From assembly GCA_964562375.1 (NCBI GenBank), contig CAZLSW010000007.1:5200-69199 (forward strand): a stretch of DNA of 64,000 nucleotides, in the 5' to 3' direction. The notes below the pieces were generated by a model, which saw only the letters and a program-made list of their open reading frames with translations, made no database searches and was not told the DNA's origin. This document shows positions 49,302 through 58,890 of this stretch, piece by piece. Both the position numbers and the translations under genes were made by a program. The DNA is from JAJPXC01 sp964562375. GTDB lineage: Bacteria > Bacteroidota > Bacteroidia > Bacteroidales > Muribaculaceae. How positions within the stretch are numbered: the stretch's first letter is position 1; each line of letters starts with the position of its first letter.

Positions 49302-51395
49302 TTAACGGCGGCGTTGCTTCTGCTGCTCGCGGAGCATAGCTTGCTGCTTGCGTTGCATCTCCTCCATGCGAGCCATGAAACCGCTTTTCTTTTTGGGCTT
49401 AGCGGCGTTGGCCTTCATCTTGGCGCGCATCTTCTCCTCGTTGACGCAACGACGGAAGATGTAGGTTTGCACGATGGTGATCAACAGCGACAGGAAATAG
49501 TAGTAGCTCAGGCCCGACGCGTAATCGTTGAAGAAGAAGAGGAACATGATGGGCATCAGGTACATCATCCATTTCATGCCCGGCATGGAGGATGACGTCG
49601 GCTGATTCTGCATGTTGATTTGCGTATAGATGATGTTGGTGACGGTCATCAGCAAGCAGAAGAGACTCACATGGTTGCCGTAGAAGGGGATTGTGAACGG
49701 CAGGGTGCAAATCACGTCGGGCGCCGAGAGGTCGTGGGCCCAAAGGAAGCCTTGACCGCGCAATTCGATACACGACGGGAAGAAGGAGAACATGGCGATC
49801 AGCACGGGGAACTGCAACAACATCGGCAGGCAGCCCGAGAAGGGCGAGGCCCCAGCCTTGGAGTAGAGCGCCATAGTCATTTGCTGGCGTTTCATTGCGT
49901 TCTCCTGCCCAGGATATTTGTCGTTAATCTCCTTAATCTCAGGTGCTAACAGGCGCATGCGAGCTTGCGACATGTAGCTCTTGTAGGTGAACGGGAACAG
50001 GATGATCTTGATGAAAATGGTCAACAGCAGGATGATGATGCCGTAATCGGTGATGAACGATCCCAGGAACGTGAACACGGGGATGATAATGATGGTGTTG
50101 ATCCAGCGGAACAGCGTCCATCCCAAGGGGATAAGGTGGGTCAACTGCAGGTCCTCCTTGGTGTCGAGGGTGTCGTCGAGGCTCGACAGCAGCGGGTAGA
50201 GGTTGGGGCCGAGGAAGATGTCGAAAGTGCAAGGGGTAGCCGAGGTTGACGAATAATCCATCGACGCGGTGCACTCCATGGTTTTCAGGAATGTGGGGTC
50301 GTCGTTGAGGGGCGCCGATTCCACATCGGCCGCATTAAAGCCTCCGCGGGGGATTACTACCGACGAGAAGAACTGGTTTTTGAATGCCACCCATTGGAGC
50401 TTCTGGTTCAACGACTCGCGGTCGTTGGAGTTCTCGCTGAGGTGGTCGGGACCCTCACCCATGAATTTATAGAAAATCGACGAGTTGCGCTCCTCGAAGG
50501 TGCGACCCTTCTCGTTGCGCGCCATCTTTTGGTACCAGTGGAAGTCGATGGAGGCCACCGATGAGGGGATAATGCGTTGCATTCCGCTCTGCACCAGCTC
50601 CATGGTGACGATATAGGAGTCGGGGTGGAGCGAGTAACGCAGGCCCCACATGGCGCCTTGCTCGAGGTCGAGGCGCATCAGGATTGTGGAATCGTTCTCC
50701 TGCACGGGGGTGAAGTAGAATCGCCCGGTGTCGAATCGCTGCGAGGCCGAGGTGAGGATAAACGAGTAGGAGTCGGTGGCCGGGGTGAACATCTTCACCA
50801 GCGCAGTGTCGCCGCCCACATAGGTGTCGTAATCCTTGAGCGTGGCCTGGGCGATAACGCCACCCTTGGTGCTGAGGTCGAGCTTCACCAGCTTGTTTTC
50901 CAGCACGATAGTGGTAGAGTCGCCGTAAAGCACGCCGGCAAAGCTCTGGTATCGAGCGGCGTCGGTTATCGCCTCGCGTATAGCGGCGTAGGCGGCACGC
51001 TTCTCGGCCGAGGTGGCCTGAACGGCGCTTGGGTTGGCTATCAGCGTGCCGGCGTTGAGTGTGGTGTCGAGGGCGCGCACGGTGCCCTGGATTTGTCCCT
51101 CGGCCCCCAGGGTCAAGCTAAGCGAGGGGGTGGTGAACGTCTTGGCGGCGGTTGAGTCGGCTGCCGACGACTGGTTGATCAAGGCCCTTATCGAAGCGGC
51201 CTCGGCAGGGGTAATTGTGTCCAAGCGCAACGCCTGGCGCTCGGCCTCTTCGGCCTCCAGCCGGGCCTGAGCCTCGGCTTGCTCCTGTTTGGCGCGCTGG
51301 GCTTGAATCTCCTCTTCCGAGGGCTTGTTGAACCACATGAATCCGAAGATGACCAGGGCCATCATCGCGAATCCTATGAGAGTGTTTTTATCCAT
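49302..51395 (-). CDS. yidC: Membrane protein insertase YidC
   Basis: YidC inserts inner-membrane proteins alone or with SecYEG. This 697-residue protein has the N-terminal anchor helix (about residues 5-20), a coiled-coil and acidic segment, a large periplasmic beta-sandwich domain (about 130-430), and the 60KD_IMP core with five helices. The core contains FTYKSYMSQARM (with the conserved R/K region), GCLPMLLQFPVLIAMFSFFP and a C-terminal basic tail ending QKQRRR. Slightly longer than average for Bacteroidetes because of the Ala-rich linker. It probably shares a transcript with pyrG. Confidence 0.96.
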   Translation of the reverse strand: MDKNTLIGFAMMALVIFGFMWFNKPSEEEIQAQRAKQEQAEAQARLEAEEAERQALRLDTITPAEAASIRALINQSSAADSTAAKTFTTPSLSLTLGAEGQIQGTVRALDTTLNAGTLIANPSAVQATSAEKRAAYAAIREAITDAARYQSFAGVLYGDSTTIVLENKLVKLDLSTKGGVIAQATLKDYDTYVGGDTALVKMFTPATDSYSFILTSASQRFDTGRFYFTPVQENDSTILMRLDLEQGAMWGLRYSLHPDSYIVTMELVQSGMQRIIPSSVASIDFHWYQKMARNEKGRTFEERNSSIFYKFMGEGPDHLSENSNDRESLNQKLQWVAFKNQFFSSVVIPRGGFNAADVESAPLNDDPTFLKTMECTASMDYSSTSATPCTFDIFLGPNLYPLLSSLDDTLDTKEDLQLTHLIPLGWTLFRWINTIIIIPVFTFLGSFITDYGIIILLLTIFIKIILFPFTYKSYMSQARMRLLAPEIKEINDKYPGQENAMKRQQMTMALYSKAGASPFSGCLPMLLQFPVLIAMFSFFPSCIELRGQGFLWAHDLSAPDVICTLPFTIPFYGNHVSLFCLLMTVTNIIYTQINMQNQPTSSSMPGMKWMMYLMPIMFLFFFNDYASGLSYYYFLSLLITIVQTYIFRRCVNEEKMRAKMKANAAKPKKKSGFMARMEEMQRKQQAMLREQQKQRRR

Positions 51396-51523
51396 TGGGT
51401 AAATTTATTTTCGACTGAAATCGGGGGAAATCGAGCCCGCGGGGAGCGACTGAAATCGATGGAAATCGGGAGAAATAGACTGAAATCGAGCCCGTGAGGA
51501 CGGCCTTATTTAATAGCCTTTCT

Positions 51524-51580
51524 CCTTTATCCTTCATCCTTTATCCTTTATCCTTTATCCTTTATCCTTTATCCTTTATT
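51524..51580. repeat. Heptanucleotide tandem repeat (TTTATCC)n overlapping the pyrG stop
   Basis: About eight copies of TTTATCC, one with a C variant, run continuously over the last codons and stop of pyrG (stop at 51564-51562). The upstream-adjacent 100 bp also hold short repeats of GACTGAAATCG. The same heptamer recurs at 60053-60088. Confidence 0.92.
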
Positions 51581-53190
51581 TGGCGCTCCTTTCCGTAGGC
51601 GATTGCGGCCTTGACGAAGTCGAGGAAGAGGGGATTGGGGTGAAGGACGGTCGAGGAGTACTCGGGGTGGTACTGGGTGCCGATAAACCAGCGTTTCTCG
51701 GGGACTTCAACCACCTCAACGAGACCGGTTTCGGGGTTGAGGCCCACGCAGTTCATACCCGCGGCCTCGAAGCGCTGGCGGTACTCGTCGTTAAACTCGA
51801 AACGGTGGCGGTGACGTTCATTCACGGTCGTGGTGCCGTAGGCCTTGGCAACCTTGGAGTTGGGGTCCAAGCGGCACTCGTAGGCGCCCAGACGCATTGT
51901 GCCGCCCTTGTCGGTAACCGATTTCTGCTCCTCCATCAGGTCGATCACATTGTCGGGGGTGTGAGGGTCCATCTCGGTGGAGTTGGCCTCGGGCAAGCCA
52001 AGCACGTTGCGGGCGTACTCGATTACCATGCACTGCATGCCCAGGCAGATGCCGAAAGTGGGCACGTCGTGCTCGCGGCACCATTTCAGGGCCACGAATT
52101 TACCCTCGATGCCGCGCTGGCCAAAGCCCGGGGCGATAATCACGCCGTCCATCGGCGACAGCATCTCGTCGACGTTGGAGGGGTTGAGTTTCTCGGAGTG
52201 TATGAATTTGAGTTTGAGCTTGCGGTCGTTGTAAGTGGCGGCTTGGAAGAGGGCCTCGTTGATCGACTTGTAGGCATCTTGCAGCTCCACGTATTTGCCT
52301 ACCAATCCGATGGTTACCACCTCTTGAGCGGCATCCATTTTCTCGAGGAAGTGGAGCCAGGGGGCCATGTGAGGCTCGCCCTCGGGGGTGACGCCGGCTT
52401 TGCGCAGTACCAGCTCGTCGAGGTGCTGCTCGTGCATGGTCAAGGGTACCTTGTAAATCGAGGGTACGTCGATCGACTGGATCACGGCGTCGGGCGACAC
52501 GTTGCAGAAGAGGGCTATCTTCTTGCGCATATCCTGGGGAATGTGGTGCTCGGTGCGCAGCACGAGGATGTCGGGCTGGATACCCACTTCTTGGAGCTGC
52601 TTCACTGAGTGTTGCGTGGGCTTGGTTTTTAGCTCCTTGGCGGCGGCGATGAAGGGTACGTAGGTCAAGTGGATGCAAACGCAATTTTTGCCCAACTCCC
52701 AGCGCAGCTGTCGCACGCTCTCGATGAAGGGGAGCGACTCGATGTCGCCTACGGTGCCTCCGATCTCGGTGATCACGAAGTCAAATTTTCCGGTGTTGCC
52801 CAGAGCCTTGACGTTGCGCTTGATTTCGTCGGTGATGTGGGGGACGATCTGCACGGTTTTGCCCAGGTAGTCGCCACGGCGCTCCTTGTCGATGACGCTT
52901 TGATAGATGCGGCCGGTGGTAACGTTGTTGGCGCGGGTGGTGGAGATGTCGGTGAATCGCTCGTAGTGGCCGAGGTCGAGGTCGGCCTCGTGGCCGTCAA
53001 CGGTCACGTAGCACTCGCCATGCTCGTAGGGGTTGAGGGTGCCGGGGTCGATATTGATGTAAGGGTCAAACTTCTGAATGGTAACGCGATAGCCGCGAGC
53101 TTTCAGCAAGTTGGCCAACGAGGATGAGATGATTCCTTTGCCGAGCGACGACACAACGCCGCCAGTGACGAAAATGTACTTGGTTTCCAC
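51562..53190 (-). CDS. pyrG: CTP synthase
   Basis: CTP synthase aminates UTP to CTP with glutamine. This 542-residue protein starts at a GTG (METKYIFVTGGVVSSLGKG). The N-terminal synthase domain holds the P-loop-like GGVVSSLGKG and KFDPYINIDPGTLNP. The C-terminal class I glutamine amidotransferase domain has the nucleophile in FGICLGMQ and the His-Glu pair in GTQYHPEYSS. The last five or six residues (QIKDKG then stop) come from the heptamer repeat, so repeat-length change would alter the C-terminus only. Expected length is otherwise normal. Confidence 0.97.
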   Translation of the reverse strand: METKYIFVTGGVVSSLGKGIISSSLANLLKARGYRVTIQKFDPYINIDPGTLNPYEHGECYVTVDGHEADLDLGHYERFTDISTTRANNVTTGRIYQSVIDKERRGDYLGKTVQIVPHITDEIKRNVKALGNTGKFDFVITEIGGTVGDIESLPFIESVRQLRWELGKNCVCIHLTYVPFIAAAKELKTKPTQHSVKQLQEVGIQPDILVLRTEHHIPQDMRKKIALFCNVSPDAVIQSIDVPSIYKVPLTMHEQHLDELVLRKAGVTPEGEPHMAPWLHFLEKMDAAQEVVTIGLVGKYVELQDAYKSINEALFQAATYNDRKLKLKFIHSEKLNPSNVDEMLSPMDGVIIAPGFGQRGIEGKFVALKWCREHDVPTFGICLGMQCMVIEYARNVLGLPEANSTEMDPHTPDNVIDLMEEQKSVTDKGGTMRLGAYECRLDPNSKVAKAYGTTTVNERHRHRFEFNDEYRQRFEAAGMNCVGLNPETGLVEVVEVPEKRWFIGTQYHPEYSSTVLHPNPLFLDFVKAAIAYGKERQIKDKG

Positions 53191-53209
53191 TTCTTATATT
53201 TTTAAACCG

Positions 53210-53241
53210 CGAAGATAGCGATTTTTCCCAAAAATCACAAT
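53210..53241 (-). promoter_or_regulatory. Probable promoter of pyrG
   Basis: TTGTG (53241-53237 on the minus strand), 19 bp, then TATCTTCG (53217-53210), 20 bp before the GTG start. Confidence 0.5.
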
Positions 53242-53287
53242 AGCGGTACCTGAGGTAAATAGGTACTTGGGTGAGTTTTGAGTAGCG

Positions 53288-53317
53288 AAAACCCCGCCTG
53301 GTGAAAACCAGACGGGG
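53288..53317 (-). terminator. Terminator of the cobalamin operon
   Basis: Arms CCCCGcCTGGT and ACCAGaCGGGG with a 4-base loop, followed by TTTT on the minus strand, 17 bp after the stop of the 1362-residue gene. Confidence 0.88.
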
Positions 53318-53333
53318 CTATTATACTTATTCA

Positions 53334-56300
53334 CTAATACTTAATCACCTCGCCTTTGTTGGCCGTGCGCTTGATCACGAGCGTGCCAGGGGTGGGTTGC
53401 GGGAGGCTAATTCCTTGCAGGTTGTAATACTCAACGTCGTCGCCCTCGGCATCGTAACGCACGTCGTCGATGCCCACGCGACCATTGACGTAGAGGGGCA
53501 AGGTGGCGGTGAACTGCTTAGTACCAGTCTGCGTATAAGCTTTGTAATCAACGGTTTGGCGCACGGTGATGGAGTCGTCGAGTTTCTCGCCGGAAATTAC
53601 GGTGAGGACGAGCGAGTCATCCTCGATGGCAGCCGACAGCACGGTGGTATCGGGGAGCGGCTCGACGATGTCGTAGGAGAAGGTCATGCCGTAAACCGAC
53701 GAGGGCTTGGCGAAGATGTCGGTCATCGGTATGGTTAAAGTAGAAGGATAAGCGCCTGAGAGCGAAAGGTATACGGCATCCTCTGTGATAGTGGGACGAT
53801 ATACACGGGGCTTAATGGTGATCGACCAGTTTTCGGCCGATGCGGCGAGTCCGCCATGGTCGATAGCCTCTACGCGCACCACCACTACCGTGTCGGCGTC
53901 GAGCTCTCCACTGTAGCAGGTGACGATTTGCGCAGTGCCGTTGGATTTGGCGGATGCGGTCATAAACTTCTGTTGCTCAGCTGTTAATCGGGGATATACC
54001 TTCATCGAGCCGGTCTTGGCGGTGGTTTCGTTGTCGGTGAAGAGGGTGGTGGCTAACGAAGCGGTTTGGGAGAGTCCCCACTCGTAGGTTGTGCCGCCAT
54101 TGGTGACTGTGGATTTGGCTACGGGTGCGTCGTTGACTGCTACAGCGGCCATCGCGGCCATCGCGGTGGGAGCAGCCGAGAGTGTAACCTCGGTCACATC
54201 CTCGCCAGCGAAAGCGTTCATTGTCGCGTCGTCATAAGCCACGTAAATAGTTGAATCCCAAGGAGTATAACCGCCAGCGACAGGCTGCTTCTCGTCAACG
54301 AGGGAAAGAGCCTCGTCCCAGGTGTCGGATGCGAGGTCGAGAACTGCGAAACCTCCCTCGCCCTCCACGTAGAGCTGGGTGTCGGCCACAAACGAGACGC
54401 CACCCTTGGCCAGCGTCGAAGTGAGAGTTTCGTAGGTGATGTTGGTGAGGTCGGCCACGTTAGCGACAATTACGTTACCCGAGGCACCAACGATGTAAAC
54501 TTTAGTGTCGTTGACATACACGTCCTTGGCGTCAAGGTAGCTCAGCGGCAACGACATAGCCGTGTCAAAATTGTTGCCGGTCATGTCGATTACCTCGGCT
54601 CGCGACAGGCCTTCGGCATCGGTGGTGATGGCAATCACATAGGGATTGATGATTGACGAAACCACAGGCTCGTAAGTGGCCACAGCCACTACTGGGGCGG
54701 TCAACTCCACCTGCTTGTATAGCTCTAAGTCGCTGCGATACAGGGCTTTCACGATGTTGCCGTCACCCACGATTACACGGTTGAGCGAGGATGCCATTGG
54801 GTGGCGTCCCTCCTGGGAGAGCGTGGCGGTAGCTTCAACCTCCTTGCTGGCAACGTTGATACGCTGAACAGCCTGGGGAGTGGCCGCGAAGGCGATAGCG
54901 CCGTCAACGACGATGGCGCTGGCGGCAGAGCCTGAAGTGATTGTAGTGGTGAGTGGTGAGTTGTGAGTGGAGAGAGTAGCCGATGAGTCGCTGAGGAGCA
55001 GGGAGTTGTTGACAGCGCCATTGTCGGGGCCGTAAATCACCGGGATGGAGTAGGACAACTGTTGGCCGAAGAAGGTGACCTGCATGTCGAGCACGTCGGT
55101 GAAGTAATCGCCCTCAGTGAAGGAGTATTCCAGACGGTTGTGGAGGATGTCCATGGCTCCCTTGCCATCGCGGGCGGTGACGGAGTCGAACCACACGGTA
55201 GCGTTGCGGTCGTTGGAGAACACGGCTGAGTTCAACAACTCACCCTCGGGGGCGTTGTAGGCGATACGGATGGCGTCGACGGGGTTCAACGCTGGTGGAT
55301 TCACCACATTCACAGTGATTTGGGTGGACAAGGCCGGGTCGGTGTCGCTGTAGATGGTGAGTACCGCCGAGCCAGCTGTGAGAGCCGTGAACGTGCCGTC
55401 CTTGGCAATTGTGCCCACGGCCGGATCGGAGTTCTCCCACGTGTAGGTGTCGTAGGCGAAGTGGTTGCCCACCGAGCCGTTGATTTCGGCCGTGATCTCG
55501 TCGGTGCTCATCACCTCGATGAAGATACGCTCGCCGGTGACGCAGGTGATTACGCCATCGGTGTTTTCCGAGGTGACAATCACGCCGTTAAGGGTGTCGA
55601 CCCACACCTCGGTGGAAGCCTCTTCGGCCCAGTCGCCCTGCTTGAAGTATAGCTCGATTTTGCCTGGGGCGATGCCGGTGACGTTACCCTGGGAGTCGAC
55701 GGTGGCGATTGAGGTGTCGCTGGTGCGCCATTGGGCGGGTTCCTCGGCGGTAGGCTCCACAGGGCGTCCGTTCTTGAACAGCAAGCCGTCGAATTTCACG
55801 GTTTGGCCTACCGGCACTTGCAACTGCGATACGCCGATATAATTAATGTAGTAATCCTGGGGTACATAGTCGGGGTCGGGCAGCGCCATCATAACGCCGT
55901 TGACCTCCGTTGACCATTCACCCACGGCACCGCCGCAATTGACGGCACCGGCCGTGTACACCTTTATGAAGTCGATTTGGTCAAGCTCCACATGGTTGCC
56001 ATCGGCGTCAACGGCCCAGGAGATGTCAAATCCGTCGTAGGATTTCCCGTTGTCGTCGGCGTAGTAGGGGTTGGAGCGCAGAGCCGGGTCCTTGACGTTC
56101 CCTTTGTTGTCGCAGTAGCCGAAGGCCGGGCAGCGGTAGAAGGTGATATAGCTGGAGTTGCGGCGGTCGAGCGACGAGCGGATCATCGTGCCGGTGAGGG
56201 TCACTTGGTCGCGCTGCGAGTTCTCATAATAGTAAGGATCGGGGTAGTAGCTTTGGGAGTGGAAAGCATTGGTAAGGACAGCGCCGGCGGTACCGTCGCT

Positions 56301-57422
56301 GAGGGTCCAGGGCACGGTGTATCGGTTGTTGTAGCCGGGATTGTAGTAGGTGATGGCGACGTTGCGCTTGGTGGATGAGAGCCAATAGTCGCTACCGGCG
56401 AGCTCATACCATGTGTCGTCGGGCAGACCGTTGCCGTTCTCGTCCTTCATCACCATTACCGCGCCAGCCTCGGTCCATACACCTTTCTCGTTGGTAACCA
56501 TTGAGTTGCCCCACACGTAAAAGTCGACGCCATAGGGATGCTGAGGGTCGTTTTTCACCGGCTGGTCGAAGCCCAAAATCACGTAGCCGCCAAATGAGCC
56601 GAGGGAGTTCAAGCCACCCGACGAGCCGATGGGACGCGTGGTGCCGGCGCCACCAGTTGCGGTGTTGGTGAACTGTCCTGGAGCGGCGAGCATGTCGAAC
56701 GCCTTGGAGGCGAAGAGGTTGCCCGTGTAGAATGAGATGCTTTGCTCGTGGATGTCGCCGTCGGGGAGGGTGAGGGCAACGGTCACTTTATCTACTGTCG
56801 AGCCTGATTCCCAAGCTGTTGCGTCGGGAGTGTAGCGCACGGCGGGACGGTTGTAGGAGTTGGTGAACAACTCGGCCGAGCCTTGGGTGGGAGCTCCGGT
56901 GATCTCGGCGCTGCAAGCCGTGCGGTCGGCGTAAATTGCCCAAGTGTCATTAGCCGTGAAATCTACCTCCACGGCGGTGGTAAAGTCGCTGAGACTCTGG
57001 GAGTTATTAACCGATTTATGGCGATAATAGCTGTAAGTGGCCGAGTTGGTGGTGGTCACGCCGTTGTAGGTGAGGCTGATGGTGATGGTGGCGTCGCCCA
57101 CGGCGTAAGCGGGCCGGGTCAACTTGAGCACCTCATAATTGGAGTAGGTGTGTACCGATGTCACCTCGAGGACGTCGGGGTTGGAGGAGGTCACTTCGAC
57201 GGTGACGTTGTTGTCGTCAAACGACATCTTGTTGTCAAATCCGTCGGGGAAGGTGAACACGTTGTAATAGTACACTTGCACTGTGTAGTTGGAGGCGCTG
57301 GTTCCCGCCTGGGAAACCGACCATGATTTCGCCTCGAAATTGTCGCCAGCCCATGCCGAAGCGGCAACAAGGAGGGAAAGGACGCTGCCAAGCGCCCTTA
57401 AGGCTAATTTGTTGAATTTCAT
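53334..57422 (-). CDS. Large secreted surface protein combining a BtuH-like domain, Ig-like domains and a beta-propeller
   Basis: This 1362-residue protein has a cleaved signal peptide (ASAWA-GD, about residue 25) and no lipobox. Residues about 247-515 are homologous to the lipoprotein at 58891: shared blocks are APGQF, DENGNGLPDDTWYELAGSDY, FHSQSYYP, FDISWA and DFIKVYT. Residues about 545-745 hold bacterial Ig-like modules (TSDTSIATVDSQGNVTGIAP). Residues about 850-1130 have short repeats with alternating Gly/Val strands like a YncE-type propeller. The C-terminus reads YYNLQGISLPQP, like the sorting tails of secreted Bacteroidetes proteins. It is the last gene of the riboswitch-controlled operon. 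A vitamin B12 or corrinoid-binding role is inferred from context. Confidence 0.8.
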   Translation of the reverse strand: MKFNKLALRALGSVLSLLVAASAWAGDNFEAKSWSVSQAGTSASNYTVQVYYYNVFTFPDGFDNKMSFDDNNVTVEVTSSNPDVLEVTSVHTYSNYEVLKLTRPAYAVGDATITISLTYNGVTTTNSATYSYYRHKSVNNSQSLSDFTTAVEVDFTANDTWAIYADRTACSAEITGAPTQGSAELFTNSYNRPAVRYTPDATAWESGSTVDKVTVALTLPDGDIHEQSISFYTGNLFASKAFDMLAAPGQFTNTATGGAGTTRPIGSSGGLNSLGSFGGYVILGFDQPVKNDPQHPYGVDFYVWGNSMVTNEKGVWTEAGAVMVMKDENGNGLPDDTWYELAGSDYWLSSTKRNVAITYYNPGYNNRYTVPWTLSDGTAGAVLTNAFHSQSYYPDPYYYENSQRDQVTLTGTMIRSSLDRRNSSYITFYRCPAFGYCDNKGNVKDPALRSNPYYADDNGKSYDGFDISWAVDADGNHVELDQIDFIKVYTAGAVNCGGAVGEWSTEVNGVMMALPDPDYVPQDYYINYIGVSQLQVPVGQTVKFDGLLFKNGRPVEPTAEEPAQWRTSDTSIATVDSQGNVTGIAPGKIELYFKQGDWAEEASTEVWVDTLNGVIVTSENTDGVITCVTGERIFIEVMSTDEITAEINGSVGNHFAYDTYTWENSDPAVGTIAKDGTFTALTAGSAVLTIYSDTDPALSTQITVNVVNPPALNPVDAIRIAYNAPEGELLNSAVFSNDRNATVWFDSVTARDGKGAMDILHNRLEYSFTEGDYFTDVLDMQVTFFGQQLSYSIPVIYGPDNGAVNNSLLLSDSSATLSTHNSPLTTTITSGSAASAIVVDGAIAFAATPQAVQRINVASKEVEATATLSQEGRHPMASSLNRVIVGDGNIVKALYRSDLELYKQVELTAPVVAVATYEPVVSSIINPYVIAITTDAEGLSRAEVIDMTGNNFDTAMSLPLSYLDAKDVYVNDTKVYIVGASGNVIVANVADLTNITYETLTSTLAKGGVSFVADTQLYVEGEGGFAVLDLASDTWDEALSLVDEKQPVAGGYTPWDSTIYVAYDDATMNAFAGEDVTEVTLSAAPTAMAAMAAVAVNDAPVAKSTVTNGGTTYEWGLSQTASLATTLFTDNETTAKTGSMKVYPRLTAEQQKFMTASAKSNGTAQIVTCYSGELDADTVVVVRVEAIDHGGLAASAENWSITIKPRVYRPTITEDAVYLSLSGAYPSTLTIPMTDIFAKPSSVYGMTFSYDIVEPLPDTTVLSAAIEDDSLVLTVISGEKLDDSITVRQTVDYKAYTQTGTKQFTATLPLYVNGRVGIDDVRYDAEGDDVEYYNLQGISLPQPTPGTLVIKRTANKGEVIKY

Positions 57423-57426
57423 TGGG

Positions 57427-58860
57427 TTAAACCTTTATTTTGAGAGTTTTGTTATTTGTTTTAATCAGATATATCCCTTTTTGCAATTTTACGCTTCGAT
57501 AAGCGGCCACGTCGGCCACTTTACGCCCTTGCAAGTCGTAAACCTGGGCTGGCGTGTCGCTCACGATTGCCCCGTTGACCACGCGGATATTGTCCTCCTC
57601 TGTCGGAACTGTCCCGACGCCTGAGGTGTCGCTCTCGGGGAAGACCGGAATCGAGGGAAACCAGTAGTTGGAAATCATGTCGTATTGAGCCAGCAGGTCC
57701 CCTTCGAGGGTGTAGCGGCGCAGGCGGTAGGTTTGGTCCTGGAACGAGTGGCTCATCGTGGCGTAAATCTCGTCGGAGGTGGGATGAATGCGCATCGAGC
57801 AGCCGTAAATCATCCATTCCTCCTCGCCGGCTGGGCGTGTTTCGTTGGGTAGGTCGACTATCGTTTCAGCCTGTCGGTTGACGGTGTCGTAACGCACAAT
57901 ACGCTCACCAGTAAAGTAATAGTTGTCGCCGGTGTTCCACACCAGGTAGTCGCTGATGGTGGACGCGCAGAAGCCATCGGGAGTCCATGCGTACCATGAT
58001 GAAGCGGGACCTTTGACGCCGTTCAGGGGTATGGTCACCACCTCAAGCGTCGCCGGGTCGACCTGAAGCAGGTAAGGGAGCGCGTCGCCGAAGCCGTCCG
58101 TCGAGTCGCACACCGACAGATAAAGATACCCGTCGCGTGCCAACACTACCGAGCCGATGCCAGGCTCGGGGATTGTTACGCCGTCCCATTCATAACCCTC
58201 GGGACGGATTTCGATTACCTTCTCCACCTGGTCGGTGGCCACGTCTACCACGATGAGCCCCTTGGACTGGTGGGCGACGAACAGGCGATCGCCGAAGACT
58301 ACCATCGACCCGCATTGGCCGTAATATATTGAGCCGTAGGAGTTTGTGGGTGAGTCGCCGTCGGCATAAGGATTCTCGGTGCCCTCGATACGGTCGGCGA
58401 TAGAATAATTGTCGAGGTCGAAAGGATATACGCCGTTGTTGGTCGACAGGTAGGCTTTGTGGCTGTCGGCGATGGCGATGGCTCGGCCGTCCACGCGTGA
58501 GTCGCCGGGATCGATATTCTCGATCTGGGTAATCACTTCCATTGTGGATGCGTCGCACACCGTGACGCGTCCTCCCATTACTGTCGCACCGGGGTCTTGC
58601 GGCTGTTTGCTGATAATGAAGAACTTACCATCGGCGATTACGCCGTTCTGGGCTGTACACCCCAGTTCCATTCCGGGGTTGACCTCCTGGAAGACGCGAT
58701 AGTGCCATACGTCGCCGTCGGGGTCGTCCATGTTGAAATGGTTGACGGTGGAGTTGTTGTGCCCATACCAATCCTCGTTGATGATGAAGGCGCCTTTACT
58801 ATAATCGGCTCCCGAAACGAGAAATGGAATGCAGAGAAGAAATAACAACAAATATCTCAT
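57427..58860 (-). CDS. DUF5074-like beta-propeller protein with C-terminal sorting-type tail
   Basis: This 477-residue protein starts at the ATG at 58860, which follows directly on a GTG-initiated alternative. The signal peptide covers residues 1-16 (FLVSGADYSKG cleavage region). The body is a propeller-like repeat series (KAYLSTNNGVYPFDLDNYSI, then GLIVVDVATDQVEKVIEI, then GYLYLSVCDSTD). The C-terminal 40 residues, VYDLQGRKVADV then LQKGIYLIK, match the Bacteroidetes type A sorting-domain pattern. The operon context with btuB suggests surface corrinoid capture. BtuG is a propeller too, but this one has no lipobox. Confidence 0.8.
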   Translation of the reverse strand: MRYLLLFLLCIPFLVSGADYSKGAFIINEDWYGHNNSTVNHFNMDDPDGDVWHYRVFQEVNPGMELGCTAQNGVIADGKFFIISKQPQDPGATVMGGRVTVCDASTMEVITQIENIDPGDSRVDGRAIAIADSHKAYLSTNNGVYPFDLDNYSIADRIEGTENPYADGDSPTNSYGSIYYGQCGSMVVFGDRLFVAHQSKGLIVVDVATDQVEKVIEIRPEGYEWDGVTIPEPGIGSVVLARDGYLYLSVCDSTDGFGDALPYLLQVDPATLEVVTIPLNGVKGPASSWYAWTPDGFCASTISDYLVWNTGDNYYFTGERIVRYDTVNRQAETIVDLPNETRPAGEEEWMIYGCSMRIHPTSDEIYATMSHSFQDQTYRLRRYTLEGDLLAQYDMISNYWFPSIPVFPESDTSGVGTVPTEEDNIRVVNGAIVSDTPAQVYDLQGRKVADVAAYRSVKLQKGIYLIKTNNKTLKIKV

Positions 58861-58890
58861 AACCAATCTATTATACTTAATCACTAACCA

